From: Denticeps clupeoides | Lineage: Eukaryota; Chordata; Actinopteri; Clupeiformes; Denticipitidae | Assembly (NCBI RefSeq): GCF_900700375.1 | Contig: NC_041721.1 | Span: forward strand, 21,100,034-21,164,033 | Direction: 5' to 3' | DNA length: 64,000 nt | Part shown: piece by piece, positions 53,509-64,000 of the stretch | Position numbering within the stretch: position 1 is the first letter of the stretch | Layout: each line of letters starts with the position of its first letter | Notes under the pieces: model-generated | The model's input: only the letters and a program-made list of their open reading frames with translations | What the model was told of the DNA's origin: nothing | Databases searched by the model: none | Translations under genes and position numbers: made by a program

Positions 53509-53773
53509 TTTCTTGCTCGCATGCCTGTGTCACCAATGTTTGCAGTGTTAGCTAACTCAAATGAGCAGCGCAAATCGCGATTTATAGTTTAACCACCAAT
53601 TTAAAAACCACGCACACCTGTGACCGCGACCTTGCCGGGAAATCCGGGGAGAACACAACCCTTCTACGGGAGGATATTATAATGGATGTAATGGATATTA
53701 TAAAAAACCGCTGCTTGTCTATGACTCGGTTTATAGTCGCTAAAAATGTATAATAAAATGCAACGTTCCGTTT
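53509..53773 (-). promoter_or_regulatory. nabp1 promoter region
   Basis: Sequence between the nabp1 ATG and the upstream ORF on the same strand. It is moderately CpG-bearing near the start codon; no clear TATA box. Probable but unproven promoter. Confidence 0.35.
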
Positions 53774-54052
53774 TCAGTGTAATGACAGTACGTGGCGCCA
53801 TTTCATGTTATTTAGCAGAAATTCCTGGTGTCGCGGGGTGTCTTTAATCAGTGGTCCTACAACGCCGTCCAACATGCCTTTTTCCACTGCATGCTGCATG
53901 TAAGTCCACATTTGTAAAGTTCCAGCAGGGTTCCCCTCTTCGGGAGATGAATGCAGAAATTCTGCCACCTGGCGGCTGTAATCTGAAAACCGCGCAAGAA
54001 ACGTCGATGTGACGCACCCTCGGGAAGGAATAAAGTACACAATCCGTCTCAT
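53774..54052 (-). CDS. Unrecognised single-exon ORF, 92 aa
   Basis: I do not recognise this protein. From the ATG at 54052 it encodes 92 residues starting MRRIVYFIPSRGCVTSTFLA, with LQMWTYMQHAVEKGMLDGVV in the middle and FLLNNMKWRHVLSLH at the end. The frame stays open upstream to an ATG at 54157 (128 aa), but that part is rich in Arg/Ser and reaches almost to the tRNA gene, so I prefer the internal start. Composition looks protein-like: balanced hydrophobic and charged residues, predicted helices, no low complexity. No signal peptide or clear domain. It lies 265 bp upstream of nabp1 on the same strand. It may be a small mitochondrial or nuclear protein, one exon of a larger gene, or chance. 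Conservation in other fish would decide. Confidence 0.4.
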   Translation of the reverse strand: MRRIVYFIPSRGCVTSTFLARFSDYSRQVAEFLHSSPEEGNPAGTLQMWTYMQHAVEKGMLDGVVGPLIKDTPRHQEFLLNNMKWRHVLSLH

Positions 54053-54167
54053 GACGCGCCGGCTCCGCCACGTCTGAGCTCCGGAGTCTCGGTGTCCGGC
54101 CACATGACAAAACTCACAAAACTGCGACCTGAGTTGGAACTGCTGTCCCGGGTTCAAAACGTCAAGC

Positions 54168-54249
54168 CGTCACGAACAGGATTCGAACCTGTGCGGGGAA
54201 ACCCCATTGGATTTCGAGTCCAACGCCTTAACCTCTCGGCCACCGTGAC
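54168..54249 (-). tRNA. tRNA-Ser (anticodon CGA)
   Basis: Reading the - strand: acceptor stem GTCACGG pairs with TCGTGAC, A box GGCCGAGAGGTTAAGGC, anticodon stem-loop TTGGACTCGAAATCCAA with CGA, a long variable arm (TGGGGTTTCCCCG) as in class II serine tRNAs, and B box GGTTCGAATCC. Eighty-two nt, no intron, CCA not encoded. The intact cloverleaf separates it from the tRNA-derived SINEs nearby. Confidence 0.93.
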
Positions 54250-54440
54250 TGTGGGAACGCATGCGCGCTGCCTTCTTATTTCAACATGGCGCCCTGAGAA
54301 GTATGGAAGGCCGTACTGGCCATAACTCGCCTGCACTTTAACGCGTGGGTTTACGCTAAAAAGGCATTTTTATGACAGAAGGAAGCACCTGAGCCAGAGC
54401 GTGGACGGCTGTGATAGATTATATCCAAGTCCTTATGTTA
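54250..54440. other. 5' flank of the tRNA gene
   Basis: Nothing else recognised. Confidence 0.3.
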
Positions 54441-54469
54441 GTTGTAGGGATAAGAGAAGAAAGTTAAGG

Positions 54470-54770
54470 TTTTGTCATTCCTTATGTTGCAGGGGTGTCT
54501 GAAAAGCTCAGGAGGATTTTCAACAAACACAACCTCACTGAGACAGAAACTGGTCCATCCCAAGGACAAAACACCCAGACACAAACAGAGTAATGTAGTA
54601 TATTCAGTCCAATGCCGCGAGGAATGTACAGATCTGAACATAGGAGCTCCATAACGCGTGGCTCATCAGGACAGGACTCAGCATCCATCTAGCCCGTAGA
54701 CATCAAACGAGTGGCCTTTGTCTTTCAGATGTAAGTTAGAATTTTGGACCGGGAAGCTGATTCAAAACGA
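54470..54770 (+). mobile_element. Penelope-like or related retroelement fragment (GIY-YIG endonuclease region)
   Basis: The + frame reads LRQKLVHPKDKTPRHKQSNV and VYSVQCREECTDLNIG, matching remembered GIY-YIG-type endonuclease tails of Penelope-like elements (VY..C..C...YIG). Only this C-terminal fragment is present, and it is decayed. Confidence 0.5.
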
Positions 54771-54777
54771 GGTGTAA

Positions 54778-54975
54778 GTGAAAGTGAAGTGAGTGTCATT
54801 GTGAAACACTGCAGCACAGCACACGGTGACACAACAAAATGTGTCCTCTGTATTTAACCATCACCCTTAGTGAGCAGTGGGCAGCCATGACAGGTGCCCG
54901 GGGACCAGTGTACTTTGCTCAGTGGCACCTTCGAACCTTCTGATTACTGGGCCGCTTCCTTAACCGCTAGGCCTT
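54778..54975 (-). mobile_element. SINE-A copy (reverse)
   Basis: AAAGTGAAGTGAGTGTCATTG tail, GTGTCCTCTGTATTTAACC, CAGTGGCACCTTCGAACCTTC, CCTTAACCGCTAGGCC head. Near full length with a small internal deletion. Confidence 0.85.
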
Positions 54976-54984
54976 AGACATAAT

Positions 54985-55740
<756 letters not shown>

Positions 55741-55939
55741 CCATCATTTGTCAGATTCAAGTTATTTTTGTGACCATTTTGAGTTTTTCTTTAATTGACT
55801 GAAGGGTACCAACAATTTTGTCCACGTGTGTATTTGCCAAAGATAGTTTCATTCATGTGAATTTCCCTTCACCACGTCCCCAAAGAGAACAAATGGCGTG
55901 GCGCCCTGGAAGGAACAATGCAATCACAAATGCTTTTTT

Positions 55940-56340
55940 TCGACTTAAATAAATGTATGTGATGCATAAATGTCAGTGCAAATCGATACATCTGCGCAAT
56001 GTTGTCATCGTTAAATCAAACACTCGAACAACAGATCTTTTGATTGGCTATAAACATGGAGACATTTGATTGGCTACTTGGTATTTGTGAAACGTGCTCC
56101 ATCAGGGTAGTCTCAAAAATTCACAAGAGTACTCACAACTATATAGCGTGATTTGTAAATGCAGGCTTACTAGATTGTTAATAATTTGTGCATCATGTAA
56201 ATGTATTTTTGAATCAAGAAATGCATTTGTGAACTGTGTTACATTTATTTGTAAGTCATAAAATATATTTGTGAATCTTGTTACATTTGTTGCTGAATGA
56301 AGATATATATATGTGAACTTTGAATCTTAAGTGTCTCCAT
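55940..56340. repeat. Unclassified AT-rich dispersed repeat, copy 1
   Basis: Contains AAATAAATGTATGTGATGCA and, in the right half, GTGAACTGTGTTACATTTAT and AAATATATTTGTGAATCTTG. The same words recur at 63880-64000, the right half in inverted orientation. Confidence 0.55.
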
Positions 56341-57844
56341 AGAAATGAACCTTCTCATTTTATTTTATAAGTGGCTTTTCGACTTTTCAGTTTAATTTAC
56401 AACAGAATGATAATTGAATCTCATACACTGTGAAATCCAGTGATTCGGTTTCTTCTGATTATTGCTTATGCCCTAAAAATGAATACAGGCTTATTTTCTT
56501 CCACAGATTATTCCAAAATGTATAGAAATTCGACCAGGACCAGAAAACTGGTTTAAAGTAACTAGGACTTTTTTCCCCCACAATTATTTTCCACCTCATT
56601 CAGTTCTAAATGGTGCTTCCTCATTTTAAACTGAGAGAGAAATATTATTTCTGCCTATGTAAGGAGTAGTATATTAAATGTATTGACCTGGTTGGTCTTC
56701 TGTGGCGACCCTTAACTGGTTAATACATTTTGTAGGTGTTCTTGTGAAGGACGAGTATTTTAAGAGGAAATTGAAGGATTGGGATGGGGGATGGATGAGA
56801 GTTCTGTGTTAAAACCAGCACAGCAGATCAGACATGGGATCCTGCACAGCTCACTTCATGCATTCATCTGTGAAGCAGGTTATCTCCCTTATAGTGGGGT
56901 GTAAGAAGACTAATGTTTGTAGTCAGAAATGGGTGCTGTTGCACATCCTGGCCACAGAGGCACTGTGGTGCTGACCCAATTCAGCTGTTCCCTGGCTGGA
57001 GTGCATCTGAAATGATGAGAAGATGCTCACCTACCTGGCATGTTGTTCCTCCTGAGGTCTTAACACAGAACTCTCATTTTTCTGAGAGATATTAAATCTA
57101 ATTCTAGCATCTGTGCCTGTTATCTGTTTCAGTTTGCTAATAAAGTTCACTGTTTTGTGCCTTGTACCCTAATCGTTTAGCACCAGGTTCCGGAGAAACG
57201 TTATATGTACACTATATACTCTCTAACATTTATATAGCTGAAATGACAATAAAGCTCATCTTTATCCTTTTGTGCCACAACTACTACAACTCTCTTTATT
57301 TGGGTACCACCTGTCTTCCGTTGCTTTAAACTGTATATGAGCAACTCTTGTATCTTGTCATTGTATTTAATTCATATATGTATTAGTTTACCATATGACA
57401 CTGTTGTCTTATAATTGTGCTTGTATAAATTAGTTTGCCTTGCCTTGCTTTTCTATATCTTTGCCGAATCTCTTTTAATTTCATTCTGTGCTATTACACT
57501 GTTTAAGAAAGGCAACATAACATGACCTGCAGTGAAGACAGAAGGACACTGCTTAGAGACAATCCCAAATAAAGTCTGTCAATTTCATTTTTCAGCTATA
57601 TTTTTGCAACAGCTCTTTCACAAATAATACACCATTGGGAGTGTTGTAGATGTTGCATGTTACTAGGTCAAATGTCTGGACACCAGTTCTGGTTTCATGT
57701 TGGGAAAATAACATTTTTAAAATTTGTACAGAGCAAATAAAAATGTTGCTTCTGGATCCCATATGATCCAGCTTGTGCTAAGCAGCAGCAGGGGCAGTAA
57801 ATGTGTAGGAACTCTGTGTTTGCATGATTTGTCTGGTTCATGTA
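56341..57844. other. Gene-free intergenic stretch
   Basis: AT-rich; no coding frame over 60 residues looks real and no family recognised. Confidence 0.4.
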
Positions 57845-57985
57845 AACCCTTATCCAGAGCTCCTTACAGTCAGTAGTTACAGGGACAGTCCCCACCCTGG
57901 AGACACTCCGGGTTAAGTGTCTTGCTCAGGGACACGATGGTAGTAAGTGGGCTTTATACACCCCATATGGGGTGGTAGGCACGTT
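57845..57985 (-). mobile_element. SINE-B copy (reverse)
   Basis: CCTTATCCAGAGCTCCTTACAG, GTTACAGGGACAGTCCCCAC, GGGTTAAGTGTCTTGCTCAGG; the head is decayed. Confidence 0.75.
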
Positions 57986-59418
57986 TACTACTGGAATGTA
58001 CTGATATCAGATGTAGTTCACACATAGAATGATACAGAATAGGTAGCGCAAATAAACTAAATCAAGCTCATAAATGAGGAGGCCTGTAAGGAAGTACAGC
58101 ATTTTGAACGATTCTTTACATCCATTAGACAAAAGGAAGTAAACCACATTTAAACTCTTTATTCTTAAAACAGTGGAATCAGATGTCACAGTGGCTCTAA
58201 ATAATCTGCCATTTCAAAAATACACAGTAAGAGGAGCATCTTTGGCTTATGGCCGAGTATGCCATCTGCAAATACATCATTTCTTTTAAAGGCTGTAGTG
58301 TTAGCAAAGAATTAAGATTGTCTGAGAAGATCGTCTGTAATTCTGACATATCCTTACAATGTAAATACTTTTTCTATATTAAAGGTATTAATATTGTTCC
58401 TATAGAACAAGTACAGTCTCCACACCACCCCAGAGCATATCAGAATATATTTCATTTCATATCTTTGGTTTAATACGAAGATGGCACACTTGAATACACA
58501 TTTCTTTTATGCAGATTCATCTTTAAATTGCGTGAGGGCTGCTCTAACACATGAAGATGAATAATCTCCAACTGTCCAAGTGATGCATGTCTATTTACAC
58601 TAGAAGTGGGAGTAATATGGGGAATTATATAGCACCAATCAGTTTGCCAGTTGATGGATTTTCTCTTTCTCCATTCACCTCATCACTTGTCCATCTTGTT
58701 TGCTTATCTAAAGGCTGGATGCATGCTGTTCCAGATAGCTGTGTGAAGTTCCTGCAGAACCTCCCCAGGTAGAGCTGGACCACTGGCCACAAAGACTGAT
58801 CTTAATTTTCCATGACCGTTTCTCGAGGTCTAATAATGAAGTTGGCGGGTTTCGTTTCTGCCAGGTGCTACTCTTGCTGAAGACCTGCGAAACATACAAC
58901 ATGGCTGAACTACTCCTGGCATAGGAGACATGGGTATTATTCATTCCCACAAGCACTGTCTGTTCCCAAAGAGATGGATTGTGGGCTGGAAAAAACTGTG
59001 GACAAGAGGTGCCAACAGAAAACCTGGAGCATGGAATAAATGGTGGCAGACAAGATGTTCTGGAGCCTACAATTCAGCAATGAACACTTGCAAGACATAA
59101 CAGCGTGGTCAGGGAGAGTTCTGGTTCAGCATTTTTGCATGACTATATAACAAGAAGCAAGATACACATATCCTTTATATCCAATATAACGCATATTAGT
59201 GAAGAAAGGCATTTTGTGTGTGTTCTATATGTGAGAAGAATGTGGGCTTTTCCACTGCTGCTGTAGAACATGTAGTGAGGTGTTCACAGACATAAACAGA
59301 TTGGCTATCTAGGAGAGGAGGACCTAACAAAATAACTCTATATGACGGATGAACCACTGCACTACATCTTCTACAGCACTGGGGGAACAGAGCATGTGAG
59401 ACGTATACGGTGGGAATA
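57986..59418 (-). other. Probable cavin2 3' UTR and flank
   Basis: Directly downstream of the cavin2 stop codon. A TTTATT (AATAAA on -) at 58159-58164 could mark the end of a 1.25-kb 3' UTR. No other gene seen. Confidence 0.4.
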
Positions 59419-60327
59419 TTACTCCACAACCACAGTATCTTCCAATGTTGCCTCCACAGCAGGGCTCTCTTTGTGCTCTGCAGCTTCCTCCATCACCTCC
59501 TCCTGCTCATGGCCGTTGCAGGATGGCTGGAGAGAAGATGCATCCTGTGGCAGCGTTGCAGAGAGCGCATACTCCTGATTCACCTCCTCCGTCACGTCGA
59601 GGTCAGCCACAGCAGCTTCAGATGAGGCTGGCTCCTCTGTTCCTGGGGCAAGCTCAGGATGGAGCTCCTCCGTTCCTAAGGCAAGCTCAGGATTGAGCTC
59701 CTCCATTCCTGGGGCCAGCACAGGATGGAGCTCCTCCGTTCCTGGGGCCAGCTGGGGATGGAGCTCGGTGAAGGACACATCCTTGTCGGGGCTGCTGATG
59801 GGGGCTAACTCAATAGAAGCCACGGCTGAGGGAGATACCTCAGTTGGAGCAACGGAGGTCTCAGGGTCGGTGTCTCCCTCCCGGTGCTTCTTCATGCTAA
59901 AGCTGAGTGGGGAGATCTTGAAAGAGGAGCTCTTGGAACTGCTGTTCTTCGGGTGGTTGGACGTCAGGCTCTTCTTGATCTTGTCACGTTTCTCTGGGGG
60001 CACAATCCTGGTGCTGATCTTGTTCATCTTCTTTTCAATGTTTTGGCGGGAGAATGCTTTCTTCAGGCTGTCCACCTTCTTCAGGCTGGAGCGCTTGATC
60101 TTCTCTGCACGAGATTTCTCAATGCGATCATCTGTGAGGTCTAGCACACCCAGGTTGTCATCCTCCTCATCCCCATCAGGGCCCAGCTCCTCATCTGAGG
60201 ACAGGTTGATGGTATGGAGCCCTTCCTCTTGTGAACGGTTTGCATCCACTGCTGGGTTTTCGTCCTCATCACGGGGAAATGGAACGGGATCCTTCACGAA
60301 CACACTGGATGGGATCTCGTTTTCCTC
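59419..60327 (-). CDS. cavin2: Caveolae-associated protein 2 (CAVIN2/SDPR), last coding exon
   Basis: Cavins form trimeric coats on caveolae; CAVIN2 binds phosphatidylserine and shapes the membrane. This single large exon (302 codons plus stop at 59419-59421) begins after a CTCAG acceptor at EENEIPSSVFVKDPVPFP, exactly where the second exon of vertebrate CAVIN2 starts. It holds the conserved basic HR2 segment SRAEKIKRSSLKKVDSLKKA and FSRQNIEKKMNKISTRIVPP, then KIKKSLTSNHPKNSSSKSSS. The acidic C-terminal third has an 11-residue tandem repeat (ELHPELAPGTE type) not known to me from mammals. The N-terminal coiled coil (HR1) is encoded in exon 1, which I could not find up to 64000 and is probably beyond the window. 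NABP1 and CAVIN2 are neighbours in human as well. Confidence 0.95.
   Translation of the reverse strand, partial: EENEIPSSVFVKDPVPFPRDEDENPAVDANRSQEEGLHTINLSSDEELGPDGDEEDDNLGVLDLTDDRIEKSRAEKIKRSSLKKVDSLKKAFSRQNIEKKMNKISTRIVPPEKRDKIKKSLTSNHPKNSSSKSSSFKISPLSFSMKKHREGDTDPETSVAPTEVSPSAVASIELAPISSPDKDVSFTELHPQLAPGTEELHPVLAPGMEELNPELALGTEELHPELAPGTEEPASSEAAVADLDVTEEVNQEYALSATLPQDASSLQPSCNGHEQEEVMEEAAEHKESPAVEATLEDTVVVE
59634..59765 (-). repeat. 33-bp coding tandem repeat in cavin2 (4 units)
   Basis: Encodes ELHPQLAPGTE, ELHPVLAPGME, ELNPELALGTE and ELHPELAPGTE. The repeat is in frame and acidic/proline-rich, and the exon stays open. Confidence 0.9.
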
Positions 60328-60379
60328 CTGAGATGGACAAAGCAGAACCAGGAATCTCATTAAACATTACATTTTTTAA

Positions 60380-60580
60380 ACAACACACGGTGCACACAAC
60401 GAAATGTGTCCTCTGATTTTAACCAGAACATGAGTGTGCAGTGGGCACCATGAAAGGCGCCCGGGGAGCAGTGTGTGGGGACGGTACATGTGGCACCTCA
60501 GTGGCACCTTGGCGGATCGGGATTCAAACCGGCAACCTTCTGATTACGGGGCCGCTTCCTTAACCGTTAGACCACCACTT
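60380..60580 (-). mobile_element. SINE-A copy (reverse) in the cavin2 intron
   Basis: GTGCACACAACGAAATGTGTC, GGCGCCCGGGGAGCAGTGTG, CCTTGGCGGATCGGGATTC, CTTCCTTAACCGTTAGACC. Head complete, tail shortened. Confidence 0.85.
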
Positions 60581-60705
60581 TCATGGCTGCCCTTTGCTCA
60601 CCAAGGGTGATGGTTAAAAGCAAAGGACACATTTCACTGTGTCGCCGTGTGCTGTGCTGCAGTTTCACAATGAAGATCACTTCACCTTCACTTCAACTGG
60701 GCAGC
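60581..60705 (+). mobile_element. SINE-A copy (3' half), head-to-head with the previous one
   Basis: TTCATGGCTGCCCTTTGCTC, AGGGTGATGGTTAAAAGC, CGCCGTGTGCTGTGCTGCAG, ATCACTTCACCTTCAC. It starts exactly where the reverse copy ends. Confidence 0.85.
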
Positions 60706-61790
60706 TGATCCTGTATCAGACAAAAATGGGACAACAGTGATTTAACATTCAGCTGATGTTACAAGAAGGAGTGAAAATGGTTCAGTCCAACTTCTTGAGA
60801 CATCTTGCTGCCATTATTTTCAATGTAAGCTTATTCTGTTCTGTTTGATATGTTTTCCATGTTCTATTGTGAACAAAATATGGATTTATGAGATTTGCAC
60901 ATCACTGCATCCTCTTCTTCTTTCCAGTTCAGGAGGTCAGGATCTCATCTGGGCTGCTGAGCCTAAATCACAGACAATTTAAAGGTTTAGGGATTTTGAT
61001 TGTCAGCTCAGACACAGCAGAGTTTGGTTTTTATCTAACCAAAGATAGTTTGGTTGACTAATATATCCACAAAGCCCTATAAGAGTTGAACCTGTTTCCC
61101 TCTCAGCAGAACAGCACAGTGAGATCTGTTCAATCTCCCCATCACTTCAGCCAGGAGCAGAGCCAAGCACGACAACCTAATGGCTGCGGCAAAACACACT
61201 GTTGCCATGACAGCCGGCACACTGGGAACCAGTAGTATGTTAGACTTTTTACGTAGCGCACAGAAACCGTGCCGGTCTGTCGCTGGGGAACTGCTGCTCT
61301 TCAGAAGGATGAAGCAGGAGTTCAAAAGAACCTTTTCCATCAGAGCAGCACTCAAATTCCTTCAAGATCATTTCCACCCAAGTTGGAGCTTTTAAAAGGG
61401 CCTGGCCTGCTCACTCTGAAACATTCTGGGAACCTCTGACATGCTTTCTCTTGGCTGCTAGTGCAGGCTGTGTAAGGGGTGTAAAAGTGTGGTAGGTTTA
61501 GGGTAGCAGGCAGGGTCACTATCTGGGCCGTCCACTTTATAAACAGTAAAGGGACAGGTTGGACATGGAACAGTGACACACGAAATACGCACATGCTATT
61601 GCACTTGACCTCCATCTATACTACTGGAGAACAATGGGAGGGAGGGGTGAGGCAGAAAGATAAGGAGAAAGAAAGGGGGTTGTTTTTGGGTGGGGGGGTT
61701 TGGTCAGGAGAATTTCCACTGGACGATGGCCAAACACAGGCAGGAGGGAGCATCTCATTGTGGACGTAGTGGAGAGGGGAAACCTTATCC
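60706..61790. other. Region 5' of the cavin2 exon (presumed intron)
   Basis: No exon of cavin2 or other gene recognised; short frames look random. Confidence 0.4.
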
Positions 61791-61794
61791 ATGA

Positions 61795-61796
<2 letters not shown>

Positions 61797-61837
<41 letters not shown>

Positions 61838-61936
61838 TTATCAGAGCACTCATGCAACAGAAATGTGCACCAGAGGCCCACTGGAGAGAGAGAGAATTTC
61901 ACATTACATAAATATATACTCTCTAAAACACACACA

Positions 61937-61978
<42 letters not shown>
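61797..61978. repeat. Two (CA)n microsatellites
   Basis: CA runs at 61797-61834 and 61928-61978, separated by about 90 bp. Confidence 0.9.
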
Positions 61979-61980
<2 letters not shown>

Positions 61981-62054
61981 GAAGTGACTGTATATACAAT
62001 ACAGTTAAAAAGGGCCATTTAGAAATGTCCATGAAATTATATTGAATAGAAAAT

Positions 62055-62165
62055 ATTACAATTTACATTTATGGCATTTGGCAGACGGCTTTATCCAGAG
62101 CGACTTACAACGATGCAGGCAGCTACAGCGAGCCAGTGGTGGGAGTGTAGCAGTGAGGTGGTGTG
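62055..62165 (-). mobile_element. LINE/SINE-like fragment
   Basis: GCAGACGGCTTTATCCAGAGCGACTTAC and GAGCCAGTGGTGGGAGTGTAGC resemble the antisense L2-associated tail sequences at 10420 and 31430. Confidence 0.5.
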
Positions 62166-62299
62166 GGAATGAATACGAAATACAAGATGAATACGAAATA
62201 ATCCTTGACAAAGTTAGCAATAATTATGTAGTCAAATCCACACTTTCTACTGTTTCTACTTTAATCAGTGCAACAATATTTCTAATAATCAATTGGCCT

Positions 62300-62495
62300 T
62301 TTAAACATTTACAGCATTTACCACATGTCCTTATCCAGAGTGCCTTACAATCAGTAGTTACAGGGACAGTCCCACCCTGGAGACACTCAGGGTTAAGTGT
62401 CCTGCTCAGGGACATGATGGTAGTAAGTGGGGTTTGAATCTGGGTCTTCTGGTTCACAGGCGAGTGTGTTAACCACTAGGCTAATACTACTTCCA
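62300..62495 (-). mobile_element. SINE-B copy (reverse)
   Basis: Near full length: CATTTACAGCATTTACC, CTTATCCAGAGTGCCTTAC, GGGTTAAGTGTCCTGCTCAGG, GGTTTGAATCTGGG B box, GTTAACCACTAGGCTAATAC A box. Confidence 0.85.
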
Positions 62496-62754
62496 TTAGT
62501 GAAGATGTCATTCTTCTGGAAAGTTGGACTTATTGCTACATTGATGTAGGCGCTCCATTCATTAACATTTACCACATTAAACATATCTGATGACTACAAT
62601 ATCAGCAGTCCTGGTATTTTAAAGGAACTTTCATTTCCATACAGTACATAATTGATGCAGTGCAAGCCGACCATCTCCCACAGGGTGATGATTTATTGAA
62701 TTAAAACCAGTTCAGTTATTTGGCGTAACACACTAAGAGTCTGAACCCCATATC

Positions 62755-63345
62755 TCTCTGTGGAATACCAGAGACATACTCGAGTTGCAGTCAAGACCGT
62801 TTTGCAATGTTTAAACCAAGAACAACACATTAAAAAGACCAGAGAGTATCAAGAACAAGACACTGACGAAACTCGAGACCAAGAAATACTAAGGCGAGAC
62901 CAAGACCAAAAATGACACGGTCCAGGGAAGATTTCACAGGAGACAGTACTTCTCAAAGGGACCTAAATATATTTAAAACCTTTTGTCGTTTGCATTAATG
63001 GGTGTATCGATGGCTTCTCATGAAAAAATATTTGTCAGAATTACTACAACACAAGCAGTGACCCGAGAGTTATTGGGGGCAATTTTATAAAAGTTTTAAA
63101 AATATTAAATAACTATCCTAAACATACAAGATAAGGATATTTTTTCATTTCATGGCACTTAAGGGGCTCTGTAAGTAGTGATCTAGCTACTTTTATTTGC
63201 AAGCAGATTTAGGAGGTACACCCCCCCCAGTTATCAGTGCCAAACAGCATCAAGACCAAATGGAGTGGAGACCAAGACAAGACCACAAAAAATTGGTCCA
63301 AGACCAATCTCGAGAACGTCAACACTTTTGTGCAGGCACTAAAAG
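62755..63345. repeat. Repeat with GAGACCAAGACC motifs
   Basis: Two stretches (62765-62930 and 63235-63345) share words such as GAGACCAAGACCAAA, TCGAGACCAAG and GTCCAAGACCAATCTCGAG. They flank about 300 bp of AT-rich sequence. Probably a dispersed fish transposon fossil, type unknown. Confidence 0.45.
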
Positions 63346-63402
63346 GACAAGGTGGGTGTTGAGTCTTATCTCAGTGCTGAAAAATGTGAAGGTCTTCAAG
63401 CA

Positions 63403-63477
63403 CACATGCACACACACACGCACACACACACACGCACACATGCACACGCACGCACGCACGCACACACACACACACAG
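63403..63477. repeat. (CA)n / GCAC microsatellite
   Basis: CA-rich run with CACG and CATG interruptions. Confidence 0.85.
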
Positions 63478-63499
63478 GTGTTTAAAGTACTTTTCAACA

Positions 63500-63875
63500 A
63501 TTAGTGTAAGTGTAAAGACTTTATTTTCATTGCACAATCATACAACAGTTCAACAAAATTTAGGTCCTGCCCCCCCCAGTGCAAAATGCCATAATCAACA
63601 ATAGAAGATATTTAAAGGTAGTCAGAGGAGAATAATGTAATAAGTACAAATCTTTACAGGAGAGTGCAAAAAAAGTGAAATGAGTGAGGAAGCATACTGG
63701 TATGAATTGTAGTAAATGTAATGTAATACTAGAGCAGATGCAGTGTGTATGTTGCAGGTTATGTGTTTGAGTTAATGAGTTCTATTGCCTGTCCTTCATT
63801 TTATTTGTTCTTGACCTCAGCGTCCTGAATCTGTAGTGACGTACCACACAGAGATGATATATGTGGAGATAGTTT
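63500..63875. other. Unclassified sequence near the right edge
   Basis: GTGTAAAGACTTTATTTTCATTGCACAATC and AAATACAAATCTTTACAGGAG-like text resemble LINE 3' flanks, but no frame is left. Not classified. Confidence 0.3.
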
Positions 63876-63879
63876 AGTT

Positions 63880-64000
63880 TCAAAATTAACGAATAAATAT
63901 CACACCACTCACAGATATATTTCATAACCTACAAATGAATGTAACACAGTTCAAATAAATTTATGTGATGTACAAATTTCAGTGCAGTTACATTTATTCA
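63880..64000. repeat. Unclassified AT-rich dispersed repeat, copy 2 (cut by the window edge)
   Basis: ACAAATGAATGTAACACAGTTC is the reverse complement of GAACTGTGTTACATTTATTTGT near 56230. TTTATGTGATGTACAAATTTCAGTGCA matches 55952-55982 in direct orientation. It runs to the edge. Confidence 0.55.

Noticed and set aside
59693-60331. 212-aa + strand frame opposite cavin2
   Set aside because: Antisense shadow of a conserved coding exon with strong codon bias.
61077-61355. Possible first exon of cavin2 in 60.7-64 kb
   Set aside because: None of the frames shows the conserved HR1 coiled-coil of cavins; exon 1 is probably outside the window.

Overview
This is a vertebrate nuclear segment, almost certainly from a teleost fish. 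The genes are split into many short exons with GT-AG introns. CpG-rich first exons, long CA/GT microsatellites, tRNA-derived SINEs and fish-type LINEs and Tc1-like transposons fill the gaps. Two abundant SINE families and Rex1/L2-like LINEs point to a ray-finned fish; the species cannot be named from sequence alone.

Layout, left to right. (1) dmtf1, cyclin D-binding Myb-like factor, + strand, 686-6718. (2) A gap dominated by a 2-kb minisatellite of 58-bp units lying next to L2-like LINE sequence, 8.3-10.35 kb. (3) A block of four + strand genes in the order of human 21q22.3: pttg1ip (11574-13374), sumo3 (17349-18131), ube2g2 (19541-22120) and tspear (23099-32597). (4) usp40, a 31-exon deubiquitinase, + strand, 33519-50528. 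(5) On the - strand: nabp1 (51825-53508), an unrecognised 92-residue single-exon ORF (53774-54052), and a tRNA-Ser(CGA). (6) A transposon-rich gap, then the last coding exon of cavin2 on the - strand (59419-60327); its first exon must lie beyond the right edge.

For all six complete protein genes I joined exons at GT-AG sites. The summed coding lengths are multiples of three: dmtf1 636 aa, pttg1ip 218, sumo3 94, ube2g2 165, tspear 651, usp40 1248 and nabp1 198 (seven counting sumo3). No host gene appears broken. Several genes serve ubiquitin-like pathways (SUMO3, the ERAD E2 UBE2G2, the deubiquitinase USP40), but this is most likely chance linkage, not an operon-like unit.

The most interesting observations are: a tandem duplication of the ube2g2 promoter and first coding exon that leaves two usable ATG exons; several introns in three genes whose 3' splice sites are preceded by (TG)n instead of a pyrimidine tract; a near-perfect hairpin just upstream of a dmtf1 exon; a higher-order minisatellite; an 11-residue tandem repeat in cavin2; the unrecognised 92-aa ORF; and a solo LTR nested in a SINE inside a tspear intron. 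I saw no evidence of a wholly new gene system.
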